Positions 35,143-47,809 of a stretch of DNA of 64,000 bases are shown piece after piece; position 1 is the stretch's first letter; the number at the start of each line of letters is the position of its first letter. The notes beneath the pieces are model-generated. The model did no database searches and had not been told where the DNA came from. It saw only the letters and a program-made list of their open reading frames with translations. The stretch is from Bradyrhizobium sp. CCGB01 (GTDB taxonomy: Bacteria > Pseudomonadota > Alphaproteobacteria > Rhizobiales > Xanthobacteraceae), in NCBI RefSeq assembly GCF_024199795.1, contig NZ_JANADK010000001.1, forward strand, positions 8,918,001 through 8,982,000, written 5' to 3'. Both the position numbers and the translations under genes were made by a program.

Positions 35143-36612
35143 ATGGTTGTCGAGAACGACGGACTCGAATCGCTACGCCAGACCACCAGCAAGATGCTCG
35201 TTGCAGCGCTGTGGCTGCACGTACCGATCAGCATGACGATCGGCCTTGCGCTCGGCAAGGCCTGGCTGATCCCCGCAATCTTCATGGCGATCTTCGCGCT
35301 CGCTGCGACCCTGTCCTGGCGCATGTCGGGCAATGGCCTCTCCACGCGCCTCGTTTTTGCCGTCGCGCTGATGAGCGGCGTGTCGATGTTCACCTACCAG
35401 TTCGAGGGACATCCCTGGCAGATCGACATGCACATGTACTTCTTCGCGGCGCTGGCCTGCACGGTCGCCTATTGCGACTACCGGCCGATCGTCGCCGCGA
35501 CGGTCGCGGTCGCGCTGCATCACATCGCGCTGAACTTCCTGCTGCCCGCGGCGATCTATCCCGGCGGCTCCGATTTCGGCCGCGTCGTGCTGCATGCGGT
35601 GATCCTGCTGATCGAGGCCGGCGTGCTGATCGCACTGGCGCACAAGCTGCAGGAGCTGTTCGAGACCACGGCGGTGAAGACCGCCGAGGCGCAGGCCGCG
35701 ATGGCGGCGGAAGCGCGCGCCAACAGCGAGCGCCACGACGTCGAGCAGCGCGCCAAGGACGAGCGCGAGGCGGCCAAGCAGCGGCTTGCCAGCAATTTCG
35801 AGCGCAGCATCGGCGGCATCGTGCATGCCGTCGCAGTTGCCGCCAGCGAAGTGCAGCAGCTGTCATCGGCGATGAGCAACAACAGCACCGACACCGCGCG
35901 GCAGACCGCCGCGGCGGCCGCAGCGTCGAACCAGGCGTCGAGCAATGTCGAGACGGTCGCGGCTGCGACCGAGGAGCTCACCGCATCCGTCACCAGCATC
36001 ACGCAGCAGGTCGCCCGCTCCGCGGAGATCGCGGCCAAGGCCGCGGATGAGGCCCGCCGTACCAACGAGGTGGTCGAGGGCCTTGCCAGCGGCACGCAGA
36101 AGATCGGCGAGGTCGTCACACTGATCCAGAACATCGCGAGCCAGACCAATCTGCTCGCGCTGAACGCCACCATCGAGGCTGCGCGCGCCGGCGAGCACGG
36201 CAGGGGATTTGCGGTGGTCGCGAGCGAAGTGAAGGCGCTGGCGAACCAGACCGCGAAAGCCACCGAGGAAATCTCGGCGCAGGTCCAGAACATCCAGAGC
36301 GCGACCAACGATGCCGTCAATGCCATCCAGGCGATCGGCACGACGATCGCGGAGATCGACCAGATCTCCGGCCAGATCTCGAGCGCGGTCGATCAGCAGG
36401 GCCTGGCGACGCGCGAGATCGCCGGCAGCCTGCAACAGGCAGCCACCGGCACGCGCGAAGTCAACGACAACATCGTCGGCGTCAGCAAGGCCTCCGAACA
36501 GGCCGGCGCCGCCGCCACGAAGATGCACCAGGCCGCAGCCGGACTGTCATCGCAGTCCGAGCGTCTCAAGTCTGAAGTGGATGGTTTCCTGGGGTCGCTG
36601 CGGACGGCGTAA
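35143..36612 (+). CDS. methyl-accepting chemotaxis protein with a multi-helix N-terminal membrane domain
   Basis: The 489-residue protein has about six membrane helices in residues 15-170, including the conserved [18 protein letters not shown], with no large periplasmic domain. A helical signalling region follows; its hairpin tip [20 protein letters not shown] and [15 protein letters not shown] are standard receptor sequences. It should signal to a CheA-CheW array, though none is in the window. The ATG at 35143 follows GGAGAGG; an upstream in-frame start is rejected because it overlaps the previous gene's end. Confidence 0.9.
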   Translation: MVVENDGLESLRQTTSKMLVAALWLHVPISMTIGLALGKAWLIPAIFMAIFALAATLSWRMSGNGLSTRLVFAVALMSGVSMFTYQFEGHPWQIDMHMYFFAALACTVAYCDYRPIVAATVAVALHHIALNFLLPAAIYPGGSDFGRVVLHAVILLIEAGVLIALAHKLQELFETTAVKTAEAQAAMAAEARANSERHDVEQRAKDEREAAKQRLASNFERSIGGIVHAVAVAASEVQQLSSAMSNNSTDTARQTAAAAAASNQASSNVETVAAATEELTASVTSITQQVARSAEIAAKAADEARRTNEVVEGLASGTQKIGEVVTLIQNIASQTNLLALNATIEAARAGEHGRGFAVVASEVKALANQTAKATEEISAQVQNIQSATNDAVNAIQAIGTTIAEIDQISGQISSAVDQQGLATREIAGSLQQAATGTREVNDNIVGVSKASEQAGAAATKMHQAAAGLSSQSERLKSEVDGFLGSLRTA

Positions 36613-36638
36613 GCGCCGCCCGAGCTTGGCCTGCATGG

Positions 36639-36742
36639 TTCGAGACGCCCGCCTGCGGCGGGCTCCTCACCATGAGGGTCTAACGTCTCACCGCGCAGCA
36701 AGACCTCATCCTGAGGAGCCCGCCAGCGGCGGGCGTCTCGAA
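36639..36742. repeat. intergenic inverted repeat, family F (GAGACGCCCGC type)
   Basis: TTCGAGACGCCCGCCTGCGG with GGCTCCTCACCATGAGG on the left; CCTCATCCTGAGGAGCCCGC and CGGGCGTCTCGAA on the right. It sits between the convergent receptor and phosphomannomutase genes. Confidence 0.85.
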
Positions 36743-36765
36743 GGATCGCCGCACAACGAGATCAG

Positions 36766-38265
36766 TCAGATCTTCTGATTGTACTCGCCGACTTCGGGAT
36801 GCGTGCGCAGCACGCTGTTCACCATCTCGAACATGTCGTGCATGCGCTGCTCGGAGACCGGGCTCTCGACCACGACGACGAGCTCGGGCTTGTTGGAGGA
36901 GGCGCGCACCAGACCCCAGCTGCCGTCCTCGACCGTAACGCGCACGCCGTTGACGGTGACGAGATCGCGGATCGCCTGCCCGCCGATCTTGGCGCCCTTG
37001 GCCTGCAAGCCCTCGAAGTGCTTCACCACTTGGTCGATGACGCCGTATTTGGTCTCGTCGGCGCAATGCGGCGACATGGTCGGCGACGACCAGGTCTTCG
37101 GCAGCGCGTTCTTCAGGTCGGCCATCGACTTGCCGGGGGCGCGATCGAGCATGTCGCAGATCGCGATCGCGGAGACGAGCCCGTCGTCATAGCCGCGTCC
37201 ATAGGGCTTGTTGAAGAAGAAGTGGCCGGACTTCTCGAAGCCCGCGAGCGCGCCCGTCTCGTTGGTGCGGCGCTTCATGTAGGAATGGCCGGTCTTCCAA
37301 TACGCGACCTTGGCGCCCTGCTTCTGCAGCACCGGATCGGTGACGAACAGGCCGGTCGACTTCACGTCGACGATGAACTGCGCATCCTTGTGGATCGCCG
37401 ACATGTCGCGCGCCAGCATCACGCCGACCTTGTCGGCGAAGATCTCCTCGCCGGTGTTGTCGACGACGCCGCAGCGGTCGCCGTCACCGTCGAAGCCGAG
37501 GCCGACATCGGCCTTGTGATGCAGCACCGCGTCGCGGATCGCGTGCAGCATCTCCATGTCTTCCGGATTCGGATTGTATTTCGGGAAGGTGTGGTCGAGC
37601 TCGGTGTCGAGCGGGATCACCTCGCAGCCGATCGCCTCCAGCACCTGCGGCGCGAACGCGCCGGCGGTGCCGTTGCCGCACGCCGCGACCACCTTGAGCT
37701 TGCGCGTCAGCTTCGGACGGCCGGTGAGATCGGCAATGTAGCGCGCCGGATAGTTCTCGTGAAACTGGTAGGAGCCGCCGGCCTTGTTCTTGAACTCGGC
37801 GCCCAGCACGATCTCCTTCAGCCGCGTCATCTCGTCGGGGCCGAAGGTCAGCGGGCGGTTGGCGCCCATCTTCACCCCGGTCCAGCCATTATCGTTGTGC
37901 GAGGCCGTGACCATGGCGCAGCAGGGCACGTCGAGGTCGAACTGCGCGAAATAGGCCATCGGCGTCACCGCGAGCCCGATGTCGTGCACCTTGCAGCCCG
38001 CCGCCATCAGGCCGGAGATCAGCGCATATTTGATCGAGGCCGAATAGCCGCGAAAGTCGTGGCCGGTGACGATCTCCTGCTTGACGCCGAGCTCGGCAAT
38101 CAGCGCACCCAGCCCCATGCCGAGCGCCTGGATTCCCATCAGGTTGATTTCCTTCTGGAACAACCAGCGCGCGTCATATTCGCGAAAACCCGTGGCCTTC
38201 ACCATCGGCTCGGATTCATAGGCGTAGGTGTTGGGCAGCAAGACGGATTTCGGCTTGGGAAACAT
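36766..38265 (-). CDS. phosphomannomutase / phosphoglucomutase
   Basis: The 499-residue enzyme interconverts hexose-6- and hexose-1-phosphates for nucleotide-sugar supply. Key sites are TASHNDNGWTGVKMG (phosphoserine loop; the usual TASHNP has Asp here), the metal loop GFDGDGDRCG, GFEKSGH in the sugar-binding domain, and the C-terminal phosphate loop GSWGLVRASSNKPEL. The closest resemblance is to the bifunctional PMM/PGM type. It may feed sugar precursors used by the UDP-glucose dehydrogenase encoded further along. Confidence 0.93.
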   Translation of the reverse strand: MFPKPKSVLLPNTYAYESEPMVKATGFREYDARWLFQKEINLMGIQALGMGLGALIAELGVKQEIVTGHDFRGYSASIKYALISGLMAAGCKVHDIGLAVTPMAYFAQFDLDVPCCAMVTASHNDNGWTGVKMGANRPLTFGPDEMTRLKEIVLGAEFKNKAGGSYQFHENYPARYIADLTGRPKLTRKLKVVAACGNGTAGAFAPQVLEAIGCEVIPLDTELDHTFPKYNPNPEDMEMLHAIRDAVLHHKADVGLGFDGDGDRCGVVDNTGEEIFADKVGVMLARDMSAIHKDAQFIVDVKSTGLFVTDPVLQKQGAKVAYWKTGHSYMKRRTNETGALAGFEKSGHFFFNKPYGRGYDDGLVSAIAICDMLDRAPGKSMADLKNALPKTWSSPTMSPHCADETKYGVIDQVVKHFEGLQAKGAKIGGQAIRDLVTVNGVRVTVEDGSWGLVRASSNKPELVVVVESPVSEQRMHDMFEMVNSVLRTHPEVGEYNQKI

Positions 38266-38466
38266 TGAGACGGTCTCATGAAATGGGCAGGAATTGATGC
38301 AGCCTTAGCGAATGCCGGGCCGCAGCGGAAGGCGGGATTGGCGCCTTATGGATGATAATTGCGGCAGTTTGGTAACGGCAAAGCGGGGCCTGGCGGGAGT
38401 TTCATCCGCTCCGGCCGTCCTGAAAAATTCGTGCGAACGACGGTTCGTCAGCGCGCGTGGAGCGGC

Positions 38467-38985
38467 TTACTGCTCCAGCACCATCTGGCCGTTGGCGTAC
38501 TCAAAACGCTTGAGGCGGGACAGGAAGGAGAGGCCGAGCAGATTCTCCGAGAGGGCCTCGTCCGGCAGCACCATGGCGTCAACGTCGCGCACGACGAGGC
38601 CGCCGACATCGAGCATGGCGATGCGGGTGCGCGCGGCCTTGATGGTGCCGTTGGCGGTCGAGACCGTGGCGTTGTACTCGCCGCGCGAGGGACGCAGGCC
38701 AAAACGCGCGGCCGAGGTCTCGTTCAGCGCCACCACGGAGGCGCCGGTGTCGACCATGAAGCCGATGCGCTGGCCGTCGATCCGGCCATCTGTCTGGAAA
38801 TGGCCGCGACCATCGCGGGGGATGCTGAGGCTGCGACCGCCGGCCGGCGGCGCCGTCGTCGTCGCAGCTGCGAGCGCCGTGCGCGGCACCGACGTGGCCG
38901 AGGCAGAGCTCATCTTGTCCGCCATCTGCGCCATGAAAGTACCGAGGCCGATCATGATGGCCGCGAAGATCACAATGTTACGCAT
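38467..38985 (-). CDS. periplasmic retropepsin-like aspartic protease (TIGR02281 type)
   Basis: The 172-residue protein has an N-terminal membrane anchor (MRNIVIFAAIMIGLGTFMAQ), a Pro/Ala/Thr linker and a retropepsin-like domain with catalytic MVDTGAS. It probably acts as a membrane-anchored dimer facing the periplasm. The ATG at 38985 is preferred; a GTG one codon earlier is possible. Substrates are unknown for this family. Confidence 0.88.
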   Translation of the reverse strand: MRNIVIFAAIMIGLGTFMAQMADKMSSASATSVPRTALAAATTTAPPAGGRSLSIPRDGRGHFQTDGRIDGQRIGFMVDTGASVVALNETSAARFGLRPSRGEYNATVSTANGTIKAARTRIAMLDVGGLVVRDVDAMVLPDEALSENLLGLSFLSRLKRFEYANGQMVLEQ

Positions 38986-39104
38986 CACACCACTTCCGAG
39001 CCGGAAAGCCCGATTTCATCACGCGCCACGGCCATCCGCGAGCGACGCCGCGGCCGGGCCGGTGTCATTTTGACGAAAAGGATGAGCGAACGGTTAATGG
39101 CTTC

Positions 39105-41582
<2,478 letters not shown>

Positions 41583-41596
41583 GTATCTATCCGTTC

Positions 41597-41711
41597 GTCA
41601 TGCCCGGGCAAAAGCGCGAAGCGCGTCTTCGCACAAGAGTCCCCGGCATTCACGTTCTCATACGACGAAGCAAACAAGACGTGGACGGCCGGGACAAGCC
41701 CGGCCTTGACG
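41597..41711. repeat. intergenic inverted repeat (GTCATGCCCGGGC / GCCCGGCCTTGACG type)
   Basis: Left arm GTCATGCCCGGGCAAAAGCG, right arm GGACAAGCCCGGCCTTGACG; the interior shows GCGAAGCGCGTCTTCGC. It lies between ugd and hrpB on the same strand and ends 14 bases before the hrpB start. Confidence 0.75.
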
Positions 41712-41735
41712 GATTTAGCGGTTAATCAGTCCGTA

Positions 41736-43055
41736 TCAGCCCTGCTGCATCGGCGGACGTCCAACGCTCTCATAGACGAACCCGGCGGCTTCCATGTCTT
41801 CGGGACGGTAGATGTTGCGCAGATCGACGACGACGGGCTGGGTCATGGTCGCCTTCAGCCGGTCGAGATCGAGCGCGCGGAACTGCACCCATTCGGTGAC
41901 GATGACGAGCGCATCGGCACCTTCAGCGCAGGAATAGGCGTCCTCGCAATAAATGATGTTCGGCAGCTCGCCCTTGGCCTGCTCCATGCCGACGGGATCG
42001 AAGGCCTTGACCGTCGCGCCCATGTCGATCAGGCCGGTGACGAGCGGGATCGACGGCGCATCGCGCATGTCGTCGGTGTCGGGCTTGAAGGTGAGGCCGA
42101 GCACGGCGATGGTCTTGCCGCGCAAGCTACCGCCGAGCGCCTGGCCGACCTTGCGCGCCATCGCGCGCTTGCGGTTCTCGTTGACCGCCAGCACGGATTC
42201 GACGATCCGCAGCGAGACGTCGTAGTCCTGCGCGATCTTGATCAGCGCCTTGGTGTCCTTGGGGAAGCACGAGCCGCCGAAGCCCGGACCGGCATGCAGG
42301 AACTTGGTGCCGATGCGGTTGTCGAGGCCAATGCCGCGCGCGACCTCCTGGACGTTGGCGCCGACCTTTTCGGAGAGGTCCGCGATCTCGTTGATGAAGG
42401 TGATCTTGGTCGCGAGGAACGCGTTCGCGGCGTATTTGATCATCTCGGCGGTGCGGCGCGCGGTGAACATCAGGGGTGCCTGGTTCAGCGACAGCGGGCG
42501 ATAGACGTCGCCCATCACCTTGCGGCCGCGCTCGTCGGAGGTGCCGACGACGATGCGATCGGGATATTTGAAGTCGCGGATCGCCGCGCCCTCGCGCAGG
42601 AATTCGGGGTTGGAGGCGACGACGACATCGGCCGACGGATTGGCCTCGCGGATGATGCGCTCGACCTCGTCGCCGGTGCCGACCGGAACGGTCGACTTGG
42701 TCACGACCACGGTGAAGCCCGACAGCGACTGCGCGATCTCTTTCGCGGCGGCGTAGACATAGGACAGGTCGGCGTGGCCGTCACCGCGGCGCGACGGGGT
42801 GCCGACCGCGATGAAGACGGCGTCGGCATCCGCGACCGGCTTCGACAGGTCGGTGGTGAAGTCGAGCCGCTTCGCCTTCACATTGGTCGCGACCAGCTCG
42901 TCGAGGCCGGGCTCGTAGATCGGGATCTCACCGCGATGGAGCGCTGCGATCTTCTTCTCGTCCTTGTCGACGCAAGTGACGTCGTGACCGAAATCCGCAA
43001 AGCAGGCTCCGGACACCAGCCCCACATAGCCCGTTCCGATCATCGCGATTCGCAT
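41736..43055 (-). CDS. UDP-glucose 6-dehydrogenase
   Basis: The 439-residue enzyme oxidises UDP-glucose to UDP-glucuronate for surface polysaccharides. It has the NAD site MIGTGYVGLVSGA (about 5-17), TKSTVPVGTGDEVE, the catalytic-cysteine loop GFGGSCFPKDTKAL, and the C-terminal KFPDTDDMRDAPS-like block (here KPDTDDMRDAPS). Rhizobial homologues are called rkpK or ugd. It is divergent from a membrane acyltransferase gene, which fits a polysaccharide context. Confidence 0.96.
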   Translation of the reverse strand: MRIAMIGTGYVGLVSGACFADFGHDVTCVDKDEKKIAALHRGEIPIYEPGLDELVATNVKAKRLDFTTDLSKPVADADAVFIAVGTPSRRGDGHADLSYVYAAAKEIAQSLSGFTVVVTKSTVPVGTGDEVERIIREANPSADVVVASNPEFLREGAAIRDFKYPDRIVVGTSDERGRKVMGDVYRPLSLNQAPLMFTARRTAEMIKYAANAFLATKITFINEIADLSEKVGANVQEVARGIGLDNRIGTKFLHAGPGFGGSCFPKDTKALIKIAQDYDVSLRIVESVLAVNENRKRAMARKVGQALGGSLRGKTIAVLGLTFKPDTDDMRDAPSIPLVTGLIDMGATVKAFDPVGMEQAKGELPNIIYCEDAYSCAEGADALVIVTEWVQFRALDLDRLKATMTQPVVVDLRNIYRPEDMEAAGFVYESVGRPPMQQG

Positions 43056-43248
43056 GAAAGACCCTGTTCCAGCTTGGTTAACGAAACCCCAATCCAGGCC
43101 GGTTTAGCATTTTCCTGAGGGGAGGGAACAGTCCGCATGTAAAAACCGGCACGCGAATTGTACCGGTAAAGAAATCGTAAACCGCAAGGCTCCACACTGC
43201 GCCACGCCCGCACAGAGCCGGGCGGATCGCGCCTCGAAAAGGGACACC

Positions 43249-44316
43249 ATGGCACTATCAGGGACAATCGCCGCGGGCGGGCTTTCCAAGGCCCCTTCTG
43301 CGGCGCGTGTCGACTGGGTCGACTATGCCAAGGGCATCTGCATCGTCATGGTCGTGATGATGCATTCGGTGCTGGGGGTGGAGCTCGCCGCCGGCAAGAC
43401 CGGCTTCATGCATGTCGCCGTGGCGTTCGCAAAGCCGTTCCGGATGCCGGACTTCTTCCTGATCTCGGGCCTGTTCCTGCCATTGGTGATCGATCGGGAC
43501 TGGCGAACCTATCTCGACCGCAAGGTGGTGCATTTCGCCTATTTCTATGTCGTCTGGGTGACAATCCAGTTCGGCTTCAAGGCGCCCGCATTCGCCGCGG
43601 AGACGAGCTGGCGCGACGCCGGCCTCCTGTATCTCGAATCCTTCATCGAGCCGTTCGGCACGCTCTGGTTCATCTATCTGCTGCCGATCTTCTTCGTCGT
43701 CACAAAATTGACACGGCGAGTCCCGCCGCCGGCGATCTGGCTCATCGCCGCCGCGCTGGAGACGGCGCGCATCTCGACCGGCTGGACCGCGATCGACGAA
43801 TTCTGCGCGCGCTTCGTGTATTTCTATTCGGGATATCTGTTCGCGCCTTACGTGTTCGCGCTGTCCGATCGCGCGCGCAGCCGTCCCGCGCTTGCGCTGG
43901 CAGCGCTCGCGACCTGGGCGCTGGTCAATGCGGGCCTCGTCGCGTGCGGCGCCAGCGAATGGAAGATCGTCTCGCTCGTGCTCGGCTTCGCCGGCGCCTG
44001 CGCCATCATCACGGCCGGCACGCTGCTCGCGCGCGCACACTGGCTGAACTTCTTCCGCTTCTGCGGTGAGCATTCGATCGTGATCTACCTCGCCTTCTTC
44101 CTGCCGATGGCGACGACACGAACGCTGCTGCTGCGCACCGGCATCATTCCCGATATCGGCACGGTGTCGCTGATCGTCACCATTGTCGGCGTGCTCGGCG
44201 CGCTGGCGATCTGGCAGGCCGCGCTGCGGCTCAATGCGCACTTCCTGTTCGAACGGCCGGAAAATTTCTGGATCGCGCCGAAGAAGGCAGGCGCGCAGTT
44301 GCAGGCGGCGGAGTAG
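43249..44316 (+). CDS. acyltransferase family membrane protein
   Basis: The 355-residue protein has about ten membrane helices and acyltransferase-3/OpgC-like features: DWVDYAKGICIVMVVMMHSV at residues 22-41, with His in the first helix, FRMPDFFLISGLFLP, and FYSGYLFAPYVF. Such enzymes transfer acyl groups to carbohydrates or glycans in the inner membrane. Acceptor unknown. It is divergent from UDP-glucose dehydrogenase, so a role in modifying exopolysaccharide or periplasmic glucan is plausible. ATG 43249 follows AAAAGGG. Confidence 0.88.
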   Translation: MALSGTIAAGGLSKAPSAARVDWVDYAKGICIVMVVMMHSVLGVELAAGKTGFMHVAVAFAKPFRMPDFFLISGLFLPLVIDRDWRTYLDRKVVHFAYFYVVWVTIQFGFKAPAFAAETSWRDAGLLYLESFIEPFGTLWFIYLLPIFFVVTKLTRRVPPPAIWLIAAALETARISTGWTAIDEFCARFVYFYSGYLFAPYVFALSDRARSRPALALAALATWALVNAGLVACGASEWKIVSLVLGFAGACAIITAGTLLARAHWLNFFRFCGEHSIVIYLAFFLPMATTRTLLLRTGIIPDIGTVSLIVTIVGVLGALAIWQAALRLNAHFLFERPENFWIAPKKAGAQLQAAE

Positions 44317-44326
44317 CATCCTCGGT

Positions 44327-44429
44327 GTCGTCGCCCAGCTCGACCGGGCGCCCCAGTATTCCAGAGACAGTCATTGTCGACCGATAGGCCGCGGCGTACT
44401 GGATTCCCCGGTCAAGCCGGGGAATGACA
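44327..44429. repeat. intergenic repeat, family D
   Basis: GTCGTCGCCCAGCTCGACCG and GGCGCCCCAGTATTCCAG on the left; GCGGCGTACTGGATTCCCCG and the hairpin arm CAAGCCGGGGAATGAC on the right. It lies before polA. Confidence 0.85.
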
Positions 44430-44508
44430 GTGGGGATAGCGGCGCCAGCAAGCCAAAAATCCCCCTCCCAAGGCTGTCAAAGCCCGCAAAAATTCATACA
44501 TTGCGGCC

Positions 44509-47500
44509 ATGCCCAAGACATCCCCGAAGACCACCGCCAAAGCTGACACCAAGGCTGCCGCCGACACCAAACCCGCCGCGACAGCTGCTGCCAAACCGGT
44601 CGCGGCGAAGGCCGCGGGCAAGGGCGACCACATCTTCCTGGTCGACGGTTCCGGCTACATCTTTCGCGCCTATCATGCGCTGCCGCCGCTCAACCGCAAA
44701 TCCGACGGCCTGCAGGTCAACGCCGTGCTCGGCTTCTGCAACATGCTGTGGAAGCTGCTCCGCGACATGCCCGCCGACAACCGGCCGACGCATCTGGCCA
44801 TCGTGTTCGACAAGTCGGAAGTCACGTTCCGCAACAAGATCTACCCGGAGTACAAGGCCCACCGGCCGCCGGCGCCCGATGATCTGATCCCGCAGTTCGC
44901 GCTGATCCGCGAAGCGGTGCGCGCCTTCGACCTGCCCTGCCTGGAGCAAGGCGGCTTCGAGGCCGACGATCTCATCGCGACCTATGCGCGGCAGGCCAGC
45001 GAACGCGGCGCCACCACGACCATCGTGTCCTCCGACAAGGATCTGATGCAGCTCGTGAACGACAAGATCACGATGTACGACACCATGAAGGATCGCCGCA
45101 TCGGCATCCCCGAGGTGATCGAGAAGTTCGGCGTGCCGCCGGAGAAGGTGGTCGAGGTGCAGGCGCTGGCCGGCGATTCCACCGACAACGTGCCGGGCGT
45201 GCCCGGCATCGGCATCAAGACCGCAGCGCAATTGATCGTCGAATATGGCGACCTCGATCAGCTCCTGTTCCGCGCCACCGAGATCAAGCAGCCAAAGCGG
45301 CGCGAGGCGCTGATCGAGAACGCCGAGAAGGCACGGATCTCGCGTCAGCTGGTGCTGCTCGACGACAAGGTCGAGCTGGAGGTACCGCTGGACGATCTCG
45401 CCGTCCACGAGCCCGATGCCCGCAAGCTGGTCGCCTTCCTCAAGGCGATGGAATTTTCCACGCTGACGCGCCGCGTCGCCGACTATTCGCAGATCGATCC
45501 GGCCAATGTCGATGCCGATGCGAGCAACAGCAGCAGCGCGAAGGCCGGTGGCGCCGCCGCGAAAGCAACATCGCCCGAGGCTTCCGGCGATCTCTTCGCC
45601 GCTCCTGCGGCCGCCGCGACGGGCGGCGACAAGGGCGACAAATCGGCGAGCGTCAAGGGCGCGCCGATCTCGCTGGCCGCGGCGCGCGAAGAGGCGCTGC
45701 GCAAGCTTCCGGTCGACCGCGGCAAGTACCAGGCGATCAAGGCGCTCGCCGAACTCAATGCCTTCATCGCACGCATCCATGATTCCGGTCAGGTCGCGAT
45801 CGAAATGCGTGCGAACTCCATCGATCCGATGCAGGCCGATCTCTGCGGCATCGCGCTGGCGCTGGCGCCGAACGAGGCCTGCTATGTGCCGCTCGCGCAC
45901 AAGCAGTCCGGGGGCGGCGCCGGCCTGTTCGACGCGGGTCTCGCGCCGGACCAGGTCAAGCATGCCGACGCCATCGAAGCGCTTCGTCCGGTGCTGGAAT
46001 CGTCAGGCATTCTCAAGATCGGCTTCGACGTCAAGTTCACCGCCGTGATGCTGGCGCAGCACGGCATCACGCTGCGCAACTCAGACGATGCGCAGCTGAT
46101 CTCCTATGTGCTCGATGCCGGCCGCGGCTCGCACGGGCTGGAATCGCTGTCCGAGCGCTGGTTCGGCCACGCCATGTTGAAGGAAAGCGAGCTGCTCGGC
46201 AGCGGCAAGGGCAAGATCACCTTCGACCAGGTGCCGATCGACAAGGCTGCGCCGCTGTCGGCGGAAGGCGCCGACATGACCTTGCGGGTGTGGCGCGTGC
46301 TGAAGCCGCGCCTCGTCGCCGAGCACATGACCGCTGTTTACGAGACGCTGGAGCGGCCGCTCGTCTCCGTGCTCGCGCGGATGGAGCGGCGCGGCATTTC
46401 GATCGACCGCCAGGTTCTGTCGCGGCTGTCCGGCGACTTCGCCCAGACCGCGGCGCGCGTCGAAGCCGAGATCCAGGAGATCGCGGGCGAGCCCGTCAAT
46501 GTCGGCAGCCCCAAGCAGATCGGCGACATCCTGTTCGGCAAGATGGGACTAAGCGGCGGCACCAAAACCAAGACCGGCGCGTGGTCGACGACCGCGCAGG
46601 TGCTCGACGAGCTCGCCGAGCAGGGCCATGACTTCCCGAAGAAGATCCTGGAGTGGCGCCAGGTTTCAAAATTGAAATCGACCTACACCGACGCACTGCC
46701 GACCTACGTCAACCCGCAGACCCACCGCGTGCACACGACCTACGCGCTGGCCGCGACCACGACGGGCCGGCTGTCGTCGAACGAGCCGAATCTGCAGAAC
46801 ATTCCGGTGCGCACCGAGGACGGCCGAAAGATCCGCCGCGCCTTCATCGCGACATCGGGACACAAGCTCGTCTCCGCCGACTATTCGCAGATCGAGCTGA
46901 GGTTGCTCGCCGAGATCGCCGATATTCCCGTCCTGAAGCAGGCGTTCCGCGACGGGCTCGACATTCACGCCATGACGGCCTCCGAAATGTTCGGCGTGCC
47001 GATCGAGGGCATGCCGAGCGAGGTCCGCCGCCGCGCCAAGGCGATCAATTTCGGCATCATCTACGGCATCTCGGCGTTCGGCCTCGCCAACCAGCTCGGC
47101 ATCGCGCGCGAGGAAGCCTCCGCCTACATCAAGAAATATTTCGAGCGCTTCCCCGGCATCCGCGCCTACATGGACGAGACGCGCGACTTCTGCCGGAGCA
47201 ACGGCTATGTCACCACGCTGTTCGGCCGGAAGATGTACTATCCCGACATCAAGGCTTCGAACGCCTCGGTGCGCGCGTTCAACGAGCGCGCCGCCATCAA
47301 CGCGCGGCTCCAGGGCACCGCCGCGGACATCATCCGCCGCGCCATGACGCGGATGGAGGATGCCCTGGTGCAGAAGAAGCTGTCGGCGCAGATGCTGCTC
47401 CAGGTGCATGACGAGTTGATCTTCGAGGTGCCTGACGCGGAAGTCGAGGCGACGCTGCCGGTCGTGCAGCACGTGATGCAGGACGCCCCCTTCCCGGCGG

Positions 47501-47565
47501 TGCTGCTGTCGGTGCCGCTGCATGTCGATGCGCGCGCGGCAAACAATTGGGACGAGGCGCACTGA
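44509..47565 (+). CDS. polA: DNA polymerase I
   Basis: The 1018-residue protein starts with a Lys/Ala/Thr-rich tail of about 42 residues. The 5' nuclease follows (HIFLVDGSGYIFRAYHALPP, GFEADDLIATYA), then a long Ala/Ser linker, a 3' exonuclease-like domain, and the intact polymerase (SADYSQIELR, RRAKAINFGIIYGISAFGL, LQVHDELIFEV). The proofreading motifs are lost: E. coli Asp355-x-Glu357 is Glu432-x-Arg434, Asp424 is Thr511, and Tyr497/Asp501 are Leu583/Gly587. It should repair gaps and remove RNA primers without proofreading. Confidence 0.98.
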   Translation: MPKTSPKTTAKADTKAAADTKPAATAAAKPVAAKAAGKGDHIFLVDGSGYIFRAYHALPPLNRKSDGLQVNAVLGFCNMLWKLLRDMPADNRPTHLAIVFDKSEVTFRNKIYPEYKAHRPPAPDDLIPQFALIREAVRAFDLPCLEQGGFEADDLIATYARQASERGATTTIVSSDKDLMQLVNDKITMYDTMKDRRIGIPEVIEKFGVPPEKVVEVQALAGDSTDNVPGVPGIGIKTAAQLIVEYGDLDQLLFRATEIKQPKRREALIENAEKARISRQLVLLDDKVELEVPLDDLAVHEPDARKLVAFLKAMEFSTLTRRVADYSQIDPANVDADASNSSSAKAGGAAAKATSPEASGDLFAAPAAAATGGDKGDKSASVKGAPISLAAAREEALRKLPVDRGKYQAIKALAELNAFIARIHDSGQVAIEMRANSIDPMQADLCGIALALAPNEACYVPLAHKQSGGGAGLFDAGLAPDQVKHADAIEALRPVLESSGILKIGFDVKFTAVMLAQHGITLRNSDDAQLISYVLDAGRGSHGLESLSERWFGHAMLKESELLGSGKGKITFDQVPIDKAAPLSAEGADMTLRVWRVLKPRLVAEHMTAVYETLERPLVSVLARMERRGISIDRQVLSRLSGDFAQTAARVEAEIQEIAGEPVNVGSPKQIGDILFGKMGLSGGTKTKTGAWSTTAQVLDELAEQGHDFPKKILEWRQVSKLKSTYTDALPTYVNPQTHRVHTTYALAATTTGRLSSNEPNLQNIPVRTEDGRKIRRAFIATSGHKLVSADYSQIELRLLAEIADIPVLKQAFRDGLDIHAMTASEMFGVPIEGMPSEVRRRAKAINFGIIYGISAFGLANQLGIAREEASAYIKKYFERFPGIRAYMDETRDFCRSNGYVTTLFGRKMYYPDIKASNASVRAFNERAAINARLQGTAADIIRRAMTRMEDALVQKKLSAQMLLQVHDELIFEVPDAEVEATLPVVQHVMQDAPFPAVLLSVPLHVDARAANNWDEAH

Positions 47566-47583
47566 TCTCTCCACCAGCACGGT

Positions 47584-47704
47584 ATCGTCCCGGCGAACGC
47601 CGTGACCCCACAACCACAGGATCGAGTTGGGCGAAGATTGCCCATGACCATCTCGCCTCAAACTTCTCCCTGGGGGTATGGGTCCCCTCTTTCACGGGGA
47701 CGAC
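47584..47704. repeat. intergenic repeat, family C
   Basis: CACAACCACAGGATCGAGTT on the left, CCCTGGGGGTATGGGTCCCC on the right, closed by GGGGACGAC. It is the most diverged of the family C copies here. Confidence 0.7.
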
Positions 47705-47809
47705 GTTGGGGTGAGATGCGGGAATCGAATTGTCCTCCGTGCAATTGCGCGATGGCCCCGCCGCGCCTCGCATACTAGAACCACTGCATCCTCCCGCACC
47801 GGTTCACCC

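Noticed and set aside
38268..38278. Short palindrome GAGACGGTCTC before the phosphomannomutase gene
   Set aside because: Only 5-base arms and sits at the ribosome-binding region; likely chance.
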